Shown here piece by piece: positions 31,801 to 39,878 of a stretch of 64,000 nt of DNA (position 1 is its first letter; each line of letters opens with the position of its first letter). The stretch comes from UBA1189 sp964570685 (GTDB taxonomy: Bacteria; Bacteroidota; Bacteroidia; Bacteroidales; Bacteroidaceae): NCBI GenBank assembly GCA_964570685.1, contig CAZMZC010000001.1, positions 62,001 to 126,000 on the forward strand. The letters run 5' to 3'. Made by a program: the position numbers and the translations under genes. Below the pieces are notes generated by a model. It worked only from the letters and a program-made list of their open reading frames with translations. It was not told where the DNA came from and ran no database searches.

Positions 31801-34324
31801 GCCATACAATTTCACCGTTGCGGCCAATGCTTCTCACGAGGGCGTGACACTCTATTCGGTTGGGGCATCCCGCTATTTTGTAGTGAAGAACGACGGTAGC
31901 AAGTTTGACCAATCGACCATCACCTACGACCAGACCTCGGGCGACTGGTGTACCGACTTTGTATTCGTGCCCTGCAACAGCAATAAGGGCAAGGTGTCAC
32001 TCACTGTAGTGAGTAACACAGCCTTGGCCGATGCCGTGTTCACTTGGAATGGTAACGACATCACTTCGGCTCCAATCTTTGTTGACACAGCAGAGGTAGC
32101 CATGCAACCCACCCTCTCGTTGAAGTCGTGCAATGCAGCCTATAAGTTTGATGGATTCTACAGCGATGCTGCCTATACCACGCCACTGGTATCAGCCTCC
32201 TTTGAGACCCTTACAGAGAACGTTACCATCTATGCCAAGTTTAGCCTCGACGTGCTTACCGAGAGCTATGGAGAGAAATGGTTGCGCATCCGCATGTATC
32301 GTGACGGAAGCTATACTGCAGGGGTTGGCGGAACGGCTAATGGCGCTGCAGGAACCACGCAGGTAAGCGACCTTACGGCAGTCGGTGAGCTATGGAGCCT
32401 TGTGGGCACAGCAGAGGCCTTCAAACTCTACAACAAGGCTACAGGCAGTGACTATGCCCTTAAAGTCAGTGGCACTACCGACGGTTCTGCTGCTACTATG
32501 GCTGCGGCAAAGTCGGCAACAACCTGGAAGCTTATCGACAAAAATGGCGGCTATGCCATTGTGCCCTCCAATGCTACGGGAATGAGTATCAATGCCTATG
32601 GAGGCAAGGGTGGCAACCTGAAGCTCTACAATGCTGCCGACCAAGGTGGTTGGTGGATATTCGACAGAGTGTCTGACAACACCCTGACTATCGGCATTGA
32701 GGTAGATGGAGCACCCTGGGAAGACAATCCACGGGTAGCAGAGATGAATATGAACATCAACGGTGTAAACAGCAGCACTCGCGTCAGTGGCAGTGTAGCC
32801 GCACAGACCTATTACCTGCCGGCAGGAGCAACCACCTTCTCGCTCAGTTCCATGACCTATCGTGGATATACCTTCATCGGCTTCGAGGAGGGAGGGCGTA
32901 TCGTGGCTTCATATACTGATGCCGACCTTACCGACGCACTCAGCATCAAGGCGCTCTACCGCACCAATGACTGGCGTACCCTCTATTATACTCCCGATGC
33001 CAATGGCTATCCCTATCGTATACCTGCCATTGCTACAGCCCCCAACGGACATATCTTTGCCATCTCGGACAATCGTCCCTGCGGCTCTGATATCGGTTAT
33101 GGCGAGGTGGACATCAAATGCCGCATCTCAACAGACAATGGTGCCAACTGGGGTAAGGAGTTCTTCGTGGCCAATGGCAAGGGCGGAAGCAGCAATGCGA
33201 TGACCACTGGATATGGCGATGCAGCCATCGTGACCGACCGCGAGCAGAACAAACTCCTTGTGATGATGGTGTGTGGACGTACCGTCTGCTGGAACGGCCG
33301 TTGGGATAAGAGCAAGATAGGCGACACGGATGCGGATGCTGTCAACCGCGTGGCTCGCGTATACGCAACCTTCAATGAGACAACGCAAGAATGGGAATGG
33401 ACAAAGCCCGAGGAGGTGACCGACCATATCTATTCGCTCTTCCTTGATGGTGAGACTCCCACGGTATCCTCCATGTTTATTGGCTCAGGTAAAATATGCC
33501 AAAGCCGCGTGGTAAAGAAGGGACAGTATTACCGCCTCTACTGCTCTATGTGGACTCGTGACGGAGGCAACCGCGTCATCTATTCCGATGACTTCGGGGG
33601 CTCGTGGAATGTGCTCGGCAGGGTAGCCGACCGCCCTGCTCCCTCTGGCGATGAGCCCAAGGTGGAGGAGCTGCCCGATGGCACTGTAGTACTCAGCAGC
33701 CGCAAAGGTGCAGGCCGTTACTTCAACCTCTTCACCTTCACCGACAACACATATACTACAGGCAAGTGGGGCGCGGCAGTAGCAAGCAATGACGTGGCTG
33801 GTGGCCTTGCTTTCGGTGGCAACAGCACCAATGGCGAAATACTGCTCGTGAATGCCATCCGCAAGAGCGATGGTGGTAAGTGCGACCTTATGTTGCAATC
33901 GGTGCCCACAGGCAATGGACGTAGCGATGTAGCTATCTTCTATAAGGAGATGGAGTATAAGGCCGATGGTACCAATAAGTATACCCCCACCACCTTCTCG
34001 CAAGGTTGGACCAAGGGCATACAGCCCAGCGACCGTGGCTCGGCCTACAGCACCATGACGATGCAGAAAGATGGCCGCATAGCTTTCCTCTATGAGGAAG
34101 AGCCTGGCGGATACTGCATCGTATATGCACCGCTCAGTATTGAGGAGATTACCGATGGAGCTTATACGGTAGACCCGGAAGGAAATGCCGTTGAGCACCC
34201 TTTCGTTGATGCTTACCCTCACGATGCCCCATACATCTACGACATGGCGGGACGTAAGCTCAGCAGACCTGTGGAAAAGGGGATTTATATCGTAGATGGC
34301 AAAAAAGTAGCAACAGGCAACTGA
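28817..34324 (+). CDS. Secreted GH20 beta-N-acetylhexosaminidase / GH33 sialidase fusion with T9SS-type tail
   Basis: Giant surface enzyme, 1835 residues from ATG 28817 (MKKTYSGILTVLMLCLPLAA signal; an ATG at 28784 is an alternative). Order: GH20 accessory domain (about 25-145); GH20 catalytic domain (about 150-480) with HIGGDEV, catalytic Asp294-Glu295; lectin-like and coiled spacers (about 500-1380) including ricin-like and InlB-type modules; GH33 sialidase (about 1390-1780) with the arginine RIP motif (Arg1401) and Asp boxes STDNGANWG (1438 on) and SDDFGGSW (1590 on); C-terminal tail IYDMAGRKLSRPVEKGIYIV. It would remove sialic acid and then GlcNAc/GalNAc from host glycans. First gene of a pair with the GH95 enzyme. 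Confidence 0.9.
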   Translation: MKKTYSGILTVLMLCLPLAAQAKVEHLLPRPQMAEQTDGGAFALHRGINIVYSDGAAQCALLEEFFTDNGCTLTKDGATVKVALVESIAGAYDYELHGYDNEAYTLNITADEILITAVTNTGVIRAAQTLAQLAEGYDEGSEAIGTVEITDWPAFKLRGFMHDVGRSYIPADELIKQIELLSRFKVNTFHWHLTENQAWRFEVKAYPKLTQSQYMTRFPGQYYTQEECKAVMAAAKKNGVIVIPEIDMPGHSGAFESAMGFGMQTEEGKKVLKAALDEVVEVFADAPYIHIGGDEVSTTAAYLNEMIAYVKSKGKKAGIWNPINGIGQDNLNASLAQMWGTRGFVASGKVNIDSRYNYTNHFDVFADLVGIYKSTIYYKEKGDANIAGTISACWNDRKLESVADIMAQNNVYANVIASAERAWVGGGKHYIDNCTNGGTNGGGGVMLPNSGDEYEEFADWERRFLFHKAHSLKGEPIPYVKQTNVRWRITDAFPNGGDASKVFPPEEQMNEEGIQPDSYTYNGTAYQTGMATGAGIYLSHTWGKSIINAYYNAPAYNQTAYAWTYVYSPEAQEVGAIIEFQNYSRSEQDPAPAAGKWDLYGSNIWLNGTPIAAPDYENTGVSISSKEVTLKNENFPARKPIAVYLKKGWNKVFLKLPYVNAGYRLDKWMFTFVLTDLDGTNAVDGLIYSPNQCMDEAAELTAAKISEVKLARADYIKPLPGYWPESAATALDAKIAEIEATFAEERAAQRTALDKALQAMIAGCTAANMNQPVASTDADTVYYRMYTPLRESRYPTAKGVGADIVGEQTPTNDAIWKFVVRADKTFDIVNAVDGSYISPGSSYNTALKTAAESPSAGWTLAPADAVGYVIIKSGSVQFNQTNNSTLGYKVYNWGGGTNIDDTGCKYVFEEVEYTPGDITESPMPIPGVEYYIYSDTYHGGEFVNRYLYNNNGTLTLSTDNAASDAYKWTAASDGTYYTFTNKAGKYLGHKGMSDTPYNFTVAANASHEGVTLYSVGASRYFVVKNDGSKFDQSTITYDQTSGDWCTDFVFVPCNSNKGKVSLTVVSNTALADAVFTWNGNDITSAPIFVDTAEVAMQPTLSLKSCNAAYKFDGFYSDAAYTTPLVSASFETLTENVTIYAKFSLDVLTESYGEKWLRIRMYRDGSYTAGVGGTANGAAGTTQVSDLTAVGELWSLVGTAEAFKLYNKATGSDYALKVSGTTDGSAATMAAAKSATTWKLIDKNGGYAIVPSNATGMSINAYGGKGGNLKLYNAADQGGWWIFDRVSDNTLTIGIEVDGAPWEDNPRVAEMNMNINGVNSSTRVSGSVAAQTYYLPAGATTFSLSSMTYRGYTFIGFEEGGRIVASYTDADLTDALSIKALYRTNDWRTLYYTPDANGYPYRIPAIATAPNGHIFAISDNRPCGSDIGYGEVDIKCRISTDNGANWGKEFFVANGKGGSSNAMTTGYGDAAIVTDREQNKLLVMMVCGRTVCWNGRWDKSKIGDTDADAVNRVARVYATFNETTQEWEWTKPEEVTDHIYSLFLDGETPTVSSMFIGSGKICQSRVVKKGQYYRLYCSMWTRDGGNRVIYSDDFGGSWNVLGRVADRPAPSGDEPKVEELPDGTVVLSSRKGAGRYFNLFTFTDNTYTTGKWGAAVASNDVAGGLAFGGNSTNGEILLVNAIRKSDGGKCDLMLQSVPTGNGRSDVAIFYKEMEYKADGTNKYTPTTFSQGWTKGIQPSDRGSAYSTMTMQKDGRIAFLYEEEPGGYCIVYAPLSIEEITDGAYTVDPEGNAVEHPFVDAYPHDAPYIYDMAGRKLSRPVEKGIYIVDGKKVATGN

Positions 34325-34367
34325 TGACAGAGATAAATAAGGATAGAATAATATAACAATTACCACC

Positions 34368-37300
34368 ATGAGAAAAATCGTTTGTATTTTAGCAACTTTC
34401 ATGTGCATGGCCTCTATGGTCAATGCACAAAGCGTAACGGACTTGTCTCAACTGGACAATGGCAATACGTACACCTTGCGTAGCGCTCGCGCGTTCTTGC
34501 TCTATAGTTCTGCTGTACCTAATGAAATCTGCTCAAGCACAGGAAAGAGCGTTGGGACAGTAACCTATGACAAGGCTGATCCCAATCAGCAATTCCGCAT
34601 CGAGAAGAACGGAGCCAACTACTATCTGTATAGCGTAGGGGCTGAAAAGTATGTAGGCGCCAATGGCGCTTATGTATCTACCGCTTCGGCAGCGCTGACA
34701 TTGGAGAATGTGGGTGGTGAGTATCCTTGGAAGCTGGTACTTGGCGGACAGGGTATGAACTCGCAAGTCTCAGGGCAAACCGCTTCAGGCATCATGGTCA
34801 ACAGTTGGCTTTCAACAGATGCAGGCAACTGCTACGAGATAACAGAGGCTATCGTTAAGGCCAAGGCCTATACGATAGACGTGCTCGGAGCCGAAGATGC
34901 CAGTGTCACCTACAATGGCCAGGAGTACAAGGATGGCGACACCTTCGAAGTCAATGGTCGCCTGGAAAAGACCGACTTGACAGCATCAGCCGTGGACGGA
35001 AAGATTTCGATGGTTAATATCGACGGGGCTACTGTCTATGTGAGCTATATGGATGCCGATACCAAGTTCTACACCATGCGTGGTGGCCATGGCGGCTATG
35101 TAAGTCTGAACCCCGGCTATCGTAATGGCAACGATCTGTTGCTCACTAACGCCAATGCAGTCAAAGACAATCAGGGACTCTGGGCCTTTGTTGCACAGAA
35201 TGGTGGCGGATACAAGATCTACAACTATTCTACCGGTCTTTCCAAGGTGATAGGAATGACGGGTAGCGAAGCTGAAGCACGTGCTTCGATGGTAGACCCA
35301 AGTTCAACGACGCATACAACGACATTTGACGGCAACATCAAGTTTGACGGAACCGATGGCCGCATCAAGCTGAAAGGTTCGGCCAACAACTATTGGAACA
35401 AGCGAGGCGACTATCTGGCACTTTGGAACAGCAGTGCCGCCACAGGAGATGACACGGGTAGCAAGTTCTACCTTGAAGAGGCTGACTATGTAAGCTATCC
35501 TGACGAGTATATCCATGAAATCTCCGAGATTGCCGGCATTGCCGCTTACTCGCCAAAGAATCCCAATACATTATGGTATACCACCTCATCGGAGGCCGCA
35601 GGCGTAAGCTACCCCTGGATGGAGTATGCGCTGCCCCTCGGCAACGGCGAGCTGGGCTGCATGGTATTCGGTGGCGTAGCCCACGAGGAGCTGCAGTTCA
35701 ATGAGAAGACCCTTTGGAGCGGCCCCGCCAATACGGTAGGTGCAGGCAGCGGTAACCGCACCTTCATGAACTTCGGTTCATTGATTATTGCCAATAAGGA
35801 TGCCAGCATCTGGAATGGCGGTGTCACCGACTACGTACGCTACCTCGACATTGAGGAGGGTATAGCAGGTGTAGAGTTCAAGAATGCGGGTGGCACCAAG
35901 CAGGTGCGCAAATACTTCAGCTCAGCCCCCGACCAAGTGATTGCCGGCCAATACAAGAGCGAGGGCGACGACAAGCTGAATCTCGTGTTCTCTCTCGAAC
36001 CTGGCAACGGCATCAATGCCAGCAAGGTGATCTATGAGAATGGTACAGCCTCATTCTCAGGCACCATGACCGTGAAGTATGCAGCCCGTCTGCACGTGGT
36101 AGCCGACGAGAATGCCACCATTACGACGACCAATTCTGGCATCAGCGTAAAAGACGCCACCGAGGTGACCTTCTACCTCAAGGGCGGCACCAATTTCAAT
36201 GGCGACATGAAGGTGCTCAACAACTATTTCACCAACGAGACCACTGCCGATGTGGACACTCGTGTGAAGACCGATATCGAGAAGGCTATTGCCAAGGGAT
36301 TCGATGCCGTAGAGGCCGACCACATAGCCGACTTCACCGCCATTACCAAGCGTATGACATTTAACCTCGGGCTGGCAACGCCTACCGTAGATACCAAGAC
36401 TCTGATTGACAACTACTATCCCAACAACAGTAATGCCAACAGCAAGCAGAATGACCATCTGTTCCTCGAACAGCTCTACTTCCACTACGGACGCTACCTG
36501 GCCATCAGCTCTAACCGCAAGCCCATCGCAGCGCCCAACAACCTGCAAGGTATCTGGAACGACCGTGGCACCGACTCACCCTGGAACTCGGACATCCACA
36601 CCAACATCAACATCCAGATGAACTATTGGCCCACGGAAATCACCAACCTCAGCGACCTGCACAAGCCCTACGTCAACTTCATCATCCGCGGCGCACAGAG
36701 TACGGGCTGGAAAGAGGTCGGCAAGAAGTACAACAATGGTCATGGCTGGAGCGTGCTCACCGAATCATCACTCTACAACAGCATGAGTACCTGGGGCGAC
36801 AACTACCTCGTAGCCAACGTATGGTACACCAGCCACCTGTGGACACACTGGCGCTACACACAAGACAAAGAGTTCCTCAAGGAGGCCTTCCCCGTGATGT
36901 GGGACTGCGCCAAGTTCTGGTTCCACCGCCTCATCGAGGACCGTGGTTTCGACAACACCCAGGACGAGCAAGCCAGCGTGAAGAACTACCACACCCCCTA
37001 CAAGTTTGAGCCCGATGGCACCTTCGTTGCTCCTAACGAGTTCAGTGCCGAGCAGCACGACAATCAGACCGAGGACGGTACAGCCCATGCACAGCAGATG
37101 ATCTATTACCTCTTCACCAACATCAAGGAGGCCATCGACATCCTTGGAGGTGCAGAAGCTGTAGGCCTCACCGCTACCGATATCGAGAAGCTTGACCTCT
37201 ACCTCGAGAAAACCGACCAAGGCCTGCATACCGAGACCTATACAGGTGCTTGGGGCACCACCTATAATGGTGTGAAGAAGGGTGATAAGCTGCTTCGCGA

Positions 37301-38114
37301 GTGGAAGTACACCCCGTTCGATATCTCCAACGACCGCGGTCACCGCCACATGTCACACATGATGGCCCTCTTCCCCATGGACCAGATTACCCCCGAGAGT
37401 GAGTACTTCACCCCTGCCGTCAACTCACTCAAGCTCCGTGGCGATGCCGCCACTGGTTGGTCAATGGGTTGGAAGGTAAACCTCTGGGCACGTGCTCAGG
37501 ATGGCGACCATGCCCATATCATCATCAAGAATGCCCTCAAGCACTCTACAAGCTATGGCACCAATGCCAGTGCCGGAGGCATCTACTACAACCTGTTCGA
37601 CTCGCACGCACCTTTCCAGATTGATGGCAACTTCGGTGTATGCTCAGGTATTGCCGAGATGCTCATGCAGAGTGCACACGGCTACATCAACATCCTCCCT
37701 GCCCTGCCTACAGTATGGGAGAAGACCGGTACCATTACAGGCATGAAGGCTATTGGCAACTTCACCGTAGACTTCAACTGGAGCGAGGGCAAGTGCCAAA
37801 AGGTCACCATCACAAGCAATGCCGGTGCCGAGCTCCGTGTACGTTGCACCCGTGGTGCCCGCGATATCGCGACAGCCAAAGTCACGGTCGACGGCACAGA
37901 GGTAGGCGTCAAGATTGACGAACACGGCATTGCCACCATCCCATGCACAAAGGGCAGCATTGTAGAGGTCGACTACACCACAGAGGGCAGCGGCATCCAC
38001 ACACTGAAAGCACAAAAAAAAAGCGTAAACATCTATGGGCTCGATGGACGTCAAGTAAGTGAGATGCAACCCGAGACCATATATATCGTTGAAGGGAAGA
38101 AAGTCCTTAAATAA
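34368..38114 (+). CDS. Secreted GH95 alpha-L-fucosidase with T9SS-type tail
   Basis: 1248-residue exported enzyme. Signal peptide (to about residue 21), then about 350 residues of lectin-like modules similar in style to the spacers of the preceding gene, then a full GH95 catalytic region: PLGNGELGCMVFGG, ELQFNEKTLWSGP, DIHTNINIQMNYWP (catalytic-support Asn746 and Asn748), the HRHMSHMMALFP segment and FQIDGNFG (Asp1086, equivalent to the general base). It ends in a short tail, IYGLDGRQVSEMQPETIYIV. GH95 enzymes release alpha-1,2-linked fucose (some release alpha-1,2-galactose) from mucin and milk glycans. It is 43 bases from the GH20-GH33 gene, followed by a strong terminator. Confidence 0.93.
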   Translation: MRKIVCILATFMCMASMVNAQSVTDLSQLDNGNTYTLRSARAFLLYSSAVPNEICSSTGKSVGTVTYDKADPNQQFRIEKNGANYYLYSVGAEKYVGANGAYVSTASAALTLENVGGEYPWKLVLGGQGMNSQVSGQTASGIMVNSWLSTDAGNCYEITEAIVKAKAYTIDVLGAEDASVTYNGQEYKDGDTFEVNGRLEKTDLTASAVDGKISMVNIDGATVYVSYMDADTKFYTMRGGHGGYVSLNPGYRNGNDLLLTNANAVKDNQGLWAFVAQNGGGYKIYNYSTGLSKVIGMTGSEAEARASMVDPSSTTHTTTFDGNIKFDGTDGRIKLKGSANNYWNKRGDYLALWNSSAATGDDTGSKFYLEEADYVSYPDEYIHEISEIAGIAAYSPKNPNTLWYTTSSEAAGVSYPWMEYALPLGNGELGCMVFGGVAHEELQFNEKTLWSGPANTVGAGSGNRTFMNFGSLIIANKDASIWNGGVTDYVRYLDIEEGIAGVEFKNAGGTKQVRKYFSSAPDQVIAGQYKSEGDDKLNLVFSLEPGNGINASKVIYENGTASFSGTMTVKYAARLHVVADENATITTTNSGISVKDATEVTFYLKGGTNFNGDMKVLNNYFTNETTADVDTRVKTDIEKAIAKGFDAVEADHIADFTAITKRMTFNLGLATPTVDTKTLIDNYYPNNSNANSKQNDHLFLEQLYFHYGRYLAISSNRKPIAAPNNLQGIWNDRGTDSPWNSDIHTNINIQMNYWPTEITNLSDLHKPYVNFIIRGAQSTGWKEVGKKYNNGHGWSVLTESSLYNSMSTWGDNYLVANVWYTSHLWTHWRYTQDKEFLKEAFPVMWDCAKFWFHRLIEDRGFDNTQDEQASVKNYHTPYKFEPDGTFVAPNEFSAEQHDNQTEDGTAHAQQMIYYLFTNIKEAIDILGGAEAVGLTATDIEKLDLYLEKTDQGLHTETYTGAWGTTYNGVKKGDKLLREWKYTPFDISNDRGHRHMSHMMALFPMDQITPESEYFTPAVNSLKLRGDAATGWSMGWKVNLWARAQDGDHAHIIIKNALKHSTSYGTNASAGGIYYNLFDSHAPFQIDGNFGVCSGIAEMLMQSAHGYINILPALPTVWEKTGTITGMKAIGNFTVDFNWSEGKCQKVTITSNAGAELRVRCTRGARDIATAKVTVDGTEVGVKIDEHGIATIPCTKGSIVEVDYTTEGSGIHTLKAQKKSVNIYGLDGRQVSEMQPETIYIVEGKKVLK

Positions 38115-38140
38115 TTAACGAAATATATAGTTTACAAAGG

Positions 38141-38168
38141 AGGGGTGCCATCTATGGATGGCACCCCT
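38141..38168 (+). terminator. Terminator of the glycosidase operon
   Basis: AGGGGTGCCATC-TATG-GATGGCACCCCT, perfect 12-bp stem, then TATTAAT; 27 bases after the GH95 stop. Confidence 0.85.
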
Positions 38169-38248
38169 TATTAATACATGCTATGAAGGGAAGAATTCTC
38201 AGAGAAGCATAATTGAGTGAAGAGGGAAAACAGAATCGTTAACATAAC

Positions 38249-38273
38249 AAAAAGGGGTATATCGGTACACCCC
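38249..38273 (-). terminator. guaB terminator
   Basis: On the minus strand GGGGUGUA-CCGA-UAUACCCC followed by UUUUUG; 24 bases after the guaB stop. Confidence 0.8.
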
Positions 38274-38297
38274 CTTTTACATGGGTTCATTATATTA

Positions 38298-39773
38298 TTA
38301 TTGCGGACGGCTATAGTTGGGGGCCTCGCTGGTGATGGCCACATCGTGCGGATGGCTCTCCTGCACGCCAGCGCCTGTGATGCGTACAAACTTGGCATCG
38401 TGCAAGCGGTCGATGGTGGGGGCACCGCAGTAGCCCATACCTGCCTTGAGACCACCGGCAAGCTGATAGATGACCTCGTAGAGCGAGCCCTTGTAGGCTA
38501 CGCGCCCTGCGATGCCTTCGGGAACGAGCTTCTTGGTGTCCTTGGTGCCTGCCTGGAAGTAACGGTCCTTGGAGCCGTTCTCCATAGCTTCCAATGAGCC
38601 CATGCCACGGTACGACTTGAACTTACGGCCATTGAAGATGATGGTTTCACCGGGGCTCTCCTCAGTACCAGCCACGAGCGAACCTATCATCACGCAATTG
38701 CCACCGGCTGCAAGTGCCTTGACCACGTCGCCCGAGTAGCGCAAGCCACCGTCGGCAATGAGGGGCACGCCTGTACCCTTGAGGGCCTTGGCTACATCAT
38801 AGATTGCCGAGAGTTGGGGTACGCCCACACCGGCTACCACACGGGTGGTACATATGCTGCCGGGGCCTATACCTACCTTGATGCCATCGGCACCAGCCTC
38901 GACGAGCATCTTGGCTGCTTCGCCTGTAGCCACGTTGCCTACGATGATATCAATATGGGGGAAGGTCTTCTTGGCCTCTTTCAGCTTTTCAATCACACCC
39001 TTAGAGTGTCCATGAGCGGTATCAATGACGATAGCATCGGCACCAGCCTCAACGAGCGCCTTCATGCGGTCGAGCGTGTCAAAGGTGACACCCACACCGG
39101 CTGCTACACGCAGACGGCCCTTGTCATCCTTGCAGGCCATGGGCTTGTCCTTAGCCTTGGTGATGTCCTTGTAGGTGATGAGTCCGATGAGCTTGCCGTC
39201 GGTATCCACTACGGGGAGCTTCTCAATCTTGTGCTCCTGCAGGATGGCCGAGGCAGCATCCATATCGATTTGCTGATGGGTAGTAATCAGGTGCTCCTTG
39301 GTCATCACCTCATCGACCTTGCAGTTGAGGTTGCGCTCGAAACGGAGGTCGCGATTGGTGACGATTCCTACCAGCTTGCCTTGGTCGTCAACCACGGGGA
39401 TACCGCCAATGTGGTACTCGGCCATAAGGTCAAGCGCATCTTTGACGCTGGCATCGCGGTTGATGGTGATGGGGTCATATATCATACCATTCTCGGCACG
39501 CTTCACGATAGCTACCTGACGAGCTTGCTCCTCGATAGACATGTTCTTATGGATAACACCGATACCGCCCTCACGAGCAATGGCAATAGCCATCTTGGCC
39601 TCGGTGACAGTGTCCATGGCTGCTGTCACGAAGGGAATCTTAAGTTCGATGTTACGTGAAAACTTGGTCGCAAGCGACACATTGACGGGGATTACCTCTG
39701 AATAGGACGGCACGAGAAGGACATCATCGAATGTAAGACCGTCCATAATAATTTTGTCTGCAACAAATGACAT
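38298..39773 (-). CDS. guaB: Inosine-5'-monophosphate dehydrogenase
   Basis: 491-residue enzyme converting IMP to XMP with NAD+, the committing step of guanine nucleotide synthesis. An N-terminal barrel segment (DGLTFDDVLLVPSYSEV) is followed by two CBS domains (about 95-210) and the catalytic loop GPGSICTTRVVAGVG with the nucleophile Cys. The mobile flap carries YRGMGSLEAM, and the end is complete. The ATG at 39773 (MSFVADKIIMDG) is preferred over 39785. The -7 box is at 39805-39812 (TAAATTTG, minus strand). Single-gene unit. Confidence 0.96.
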   Translation of the reverse strand: MSFVADKIIMDGLTFDDVLLVPSYSEVIPVNVSLATKFSRNIELKIPFVTAAMDTVTEAKMAIAIAREGGIGVIHKNMSIEEQARQVAIVKRAENGMIYDPITINRDASVKDALDLMAEYHIGGIPVVDDQGKLVGIVTNRDLRFERNLNCKVDEVMTKEHLITTHQQIDMDAASAILQEHKIEKLPVVDTDGKLIGLITYKDITKAKDKPMACKDDKGRLRVAAGVGVTFDTLDRMKALVEAGADAIVIDTAHGHSKGVIEKLKEAKKTFPHIDIIVGNVATGEAAKMLVEAGADGIKVGIGPGSICTTRVVAGVGVPQLSAIYDVAKALKGTGVPLIADGGLRYSGDVVKALAAGGNCVMIGSLVAGTEESPGETIIFNGRKFKSYRGMGSLEAMENGSKDRYFQAGTKDTKKLVPEGIAGRVAYKGSLYEVIYQLAGGLKAGMGYCGAPTIDRLHDAKFVRITGAGVQESHPHDVAITSEAPNYSRPQ

Positions 39774-39804
39774 ACAGTTATTCAATTATGAAATTTATTA
39801 CGTG

Positions 39805-39812
39805 CAAATTTA
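39805..39812 (-). promoter_or_regulatory. -7 box of the guaB promoter
   Basis: TAAATTTG on the minus strand, full match, 31 bases before the start codon; the -33 box is unclear. Confidence 0.5.
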
Positions 39813-39878
39813 TACATTTTTCCTTAAACTTGGAAATTTTTCGTTACAATTCTTGTAGCGCCACCCAATTAGCCTGCA

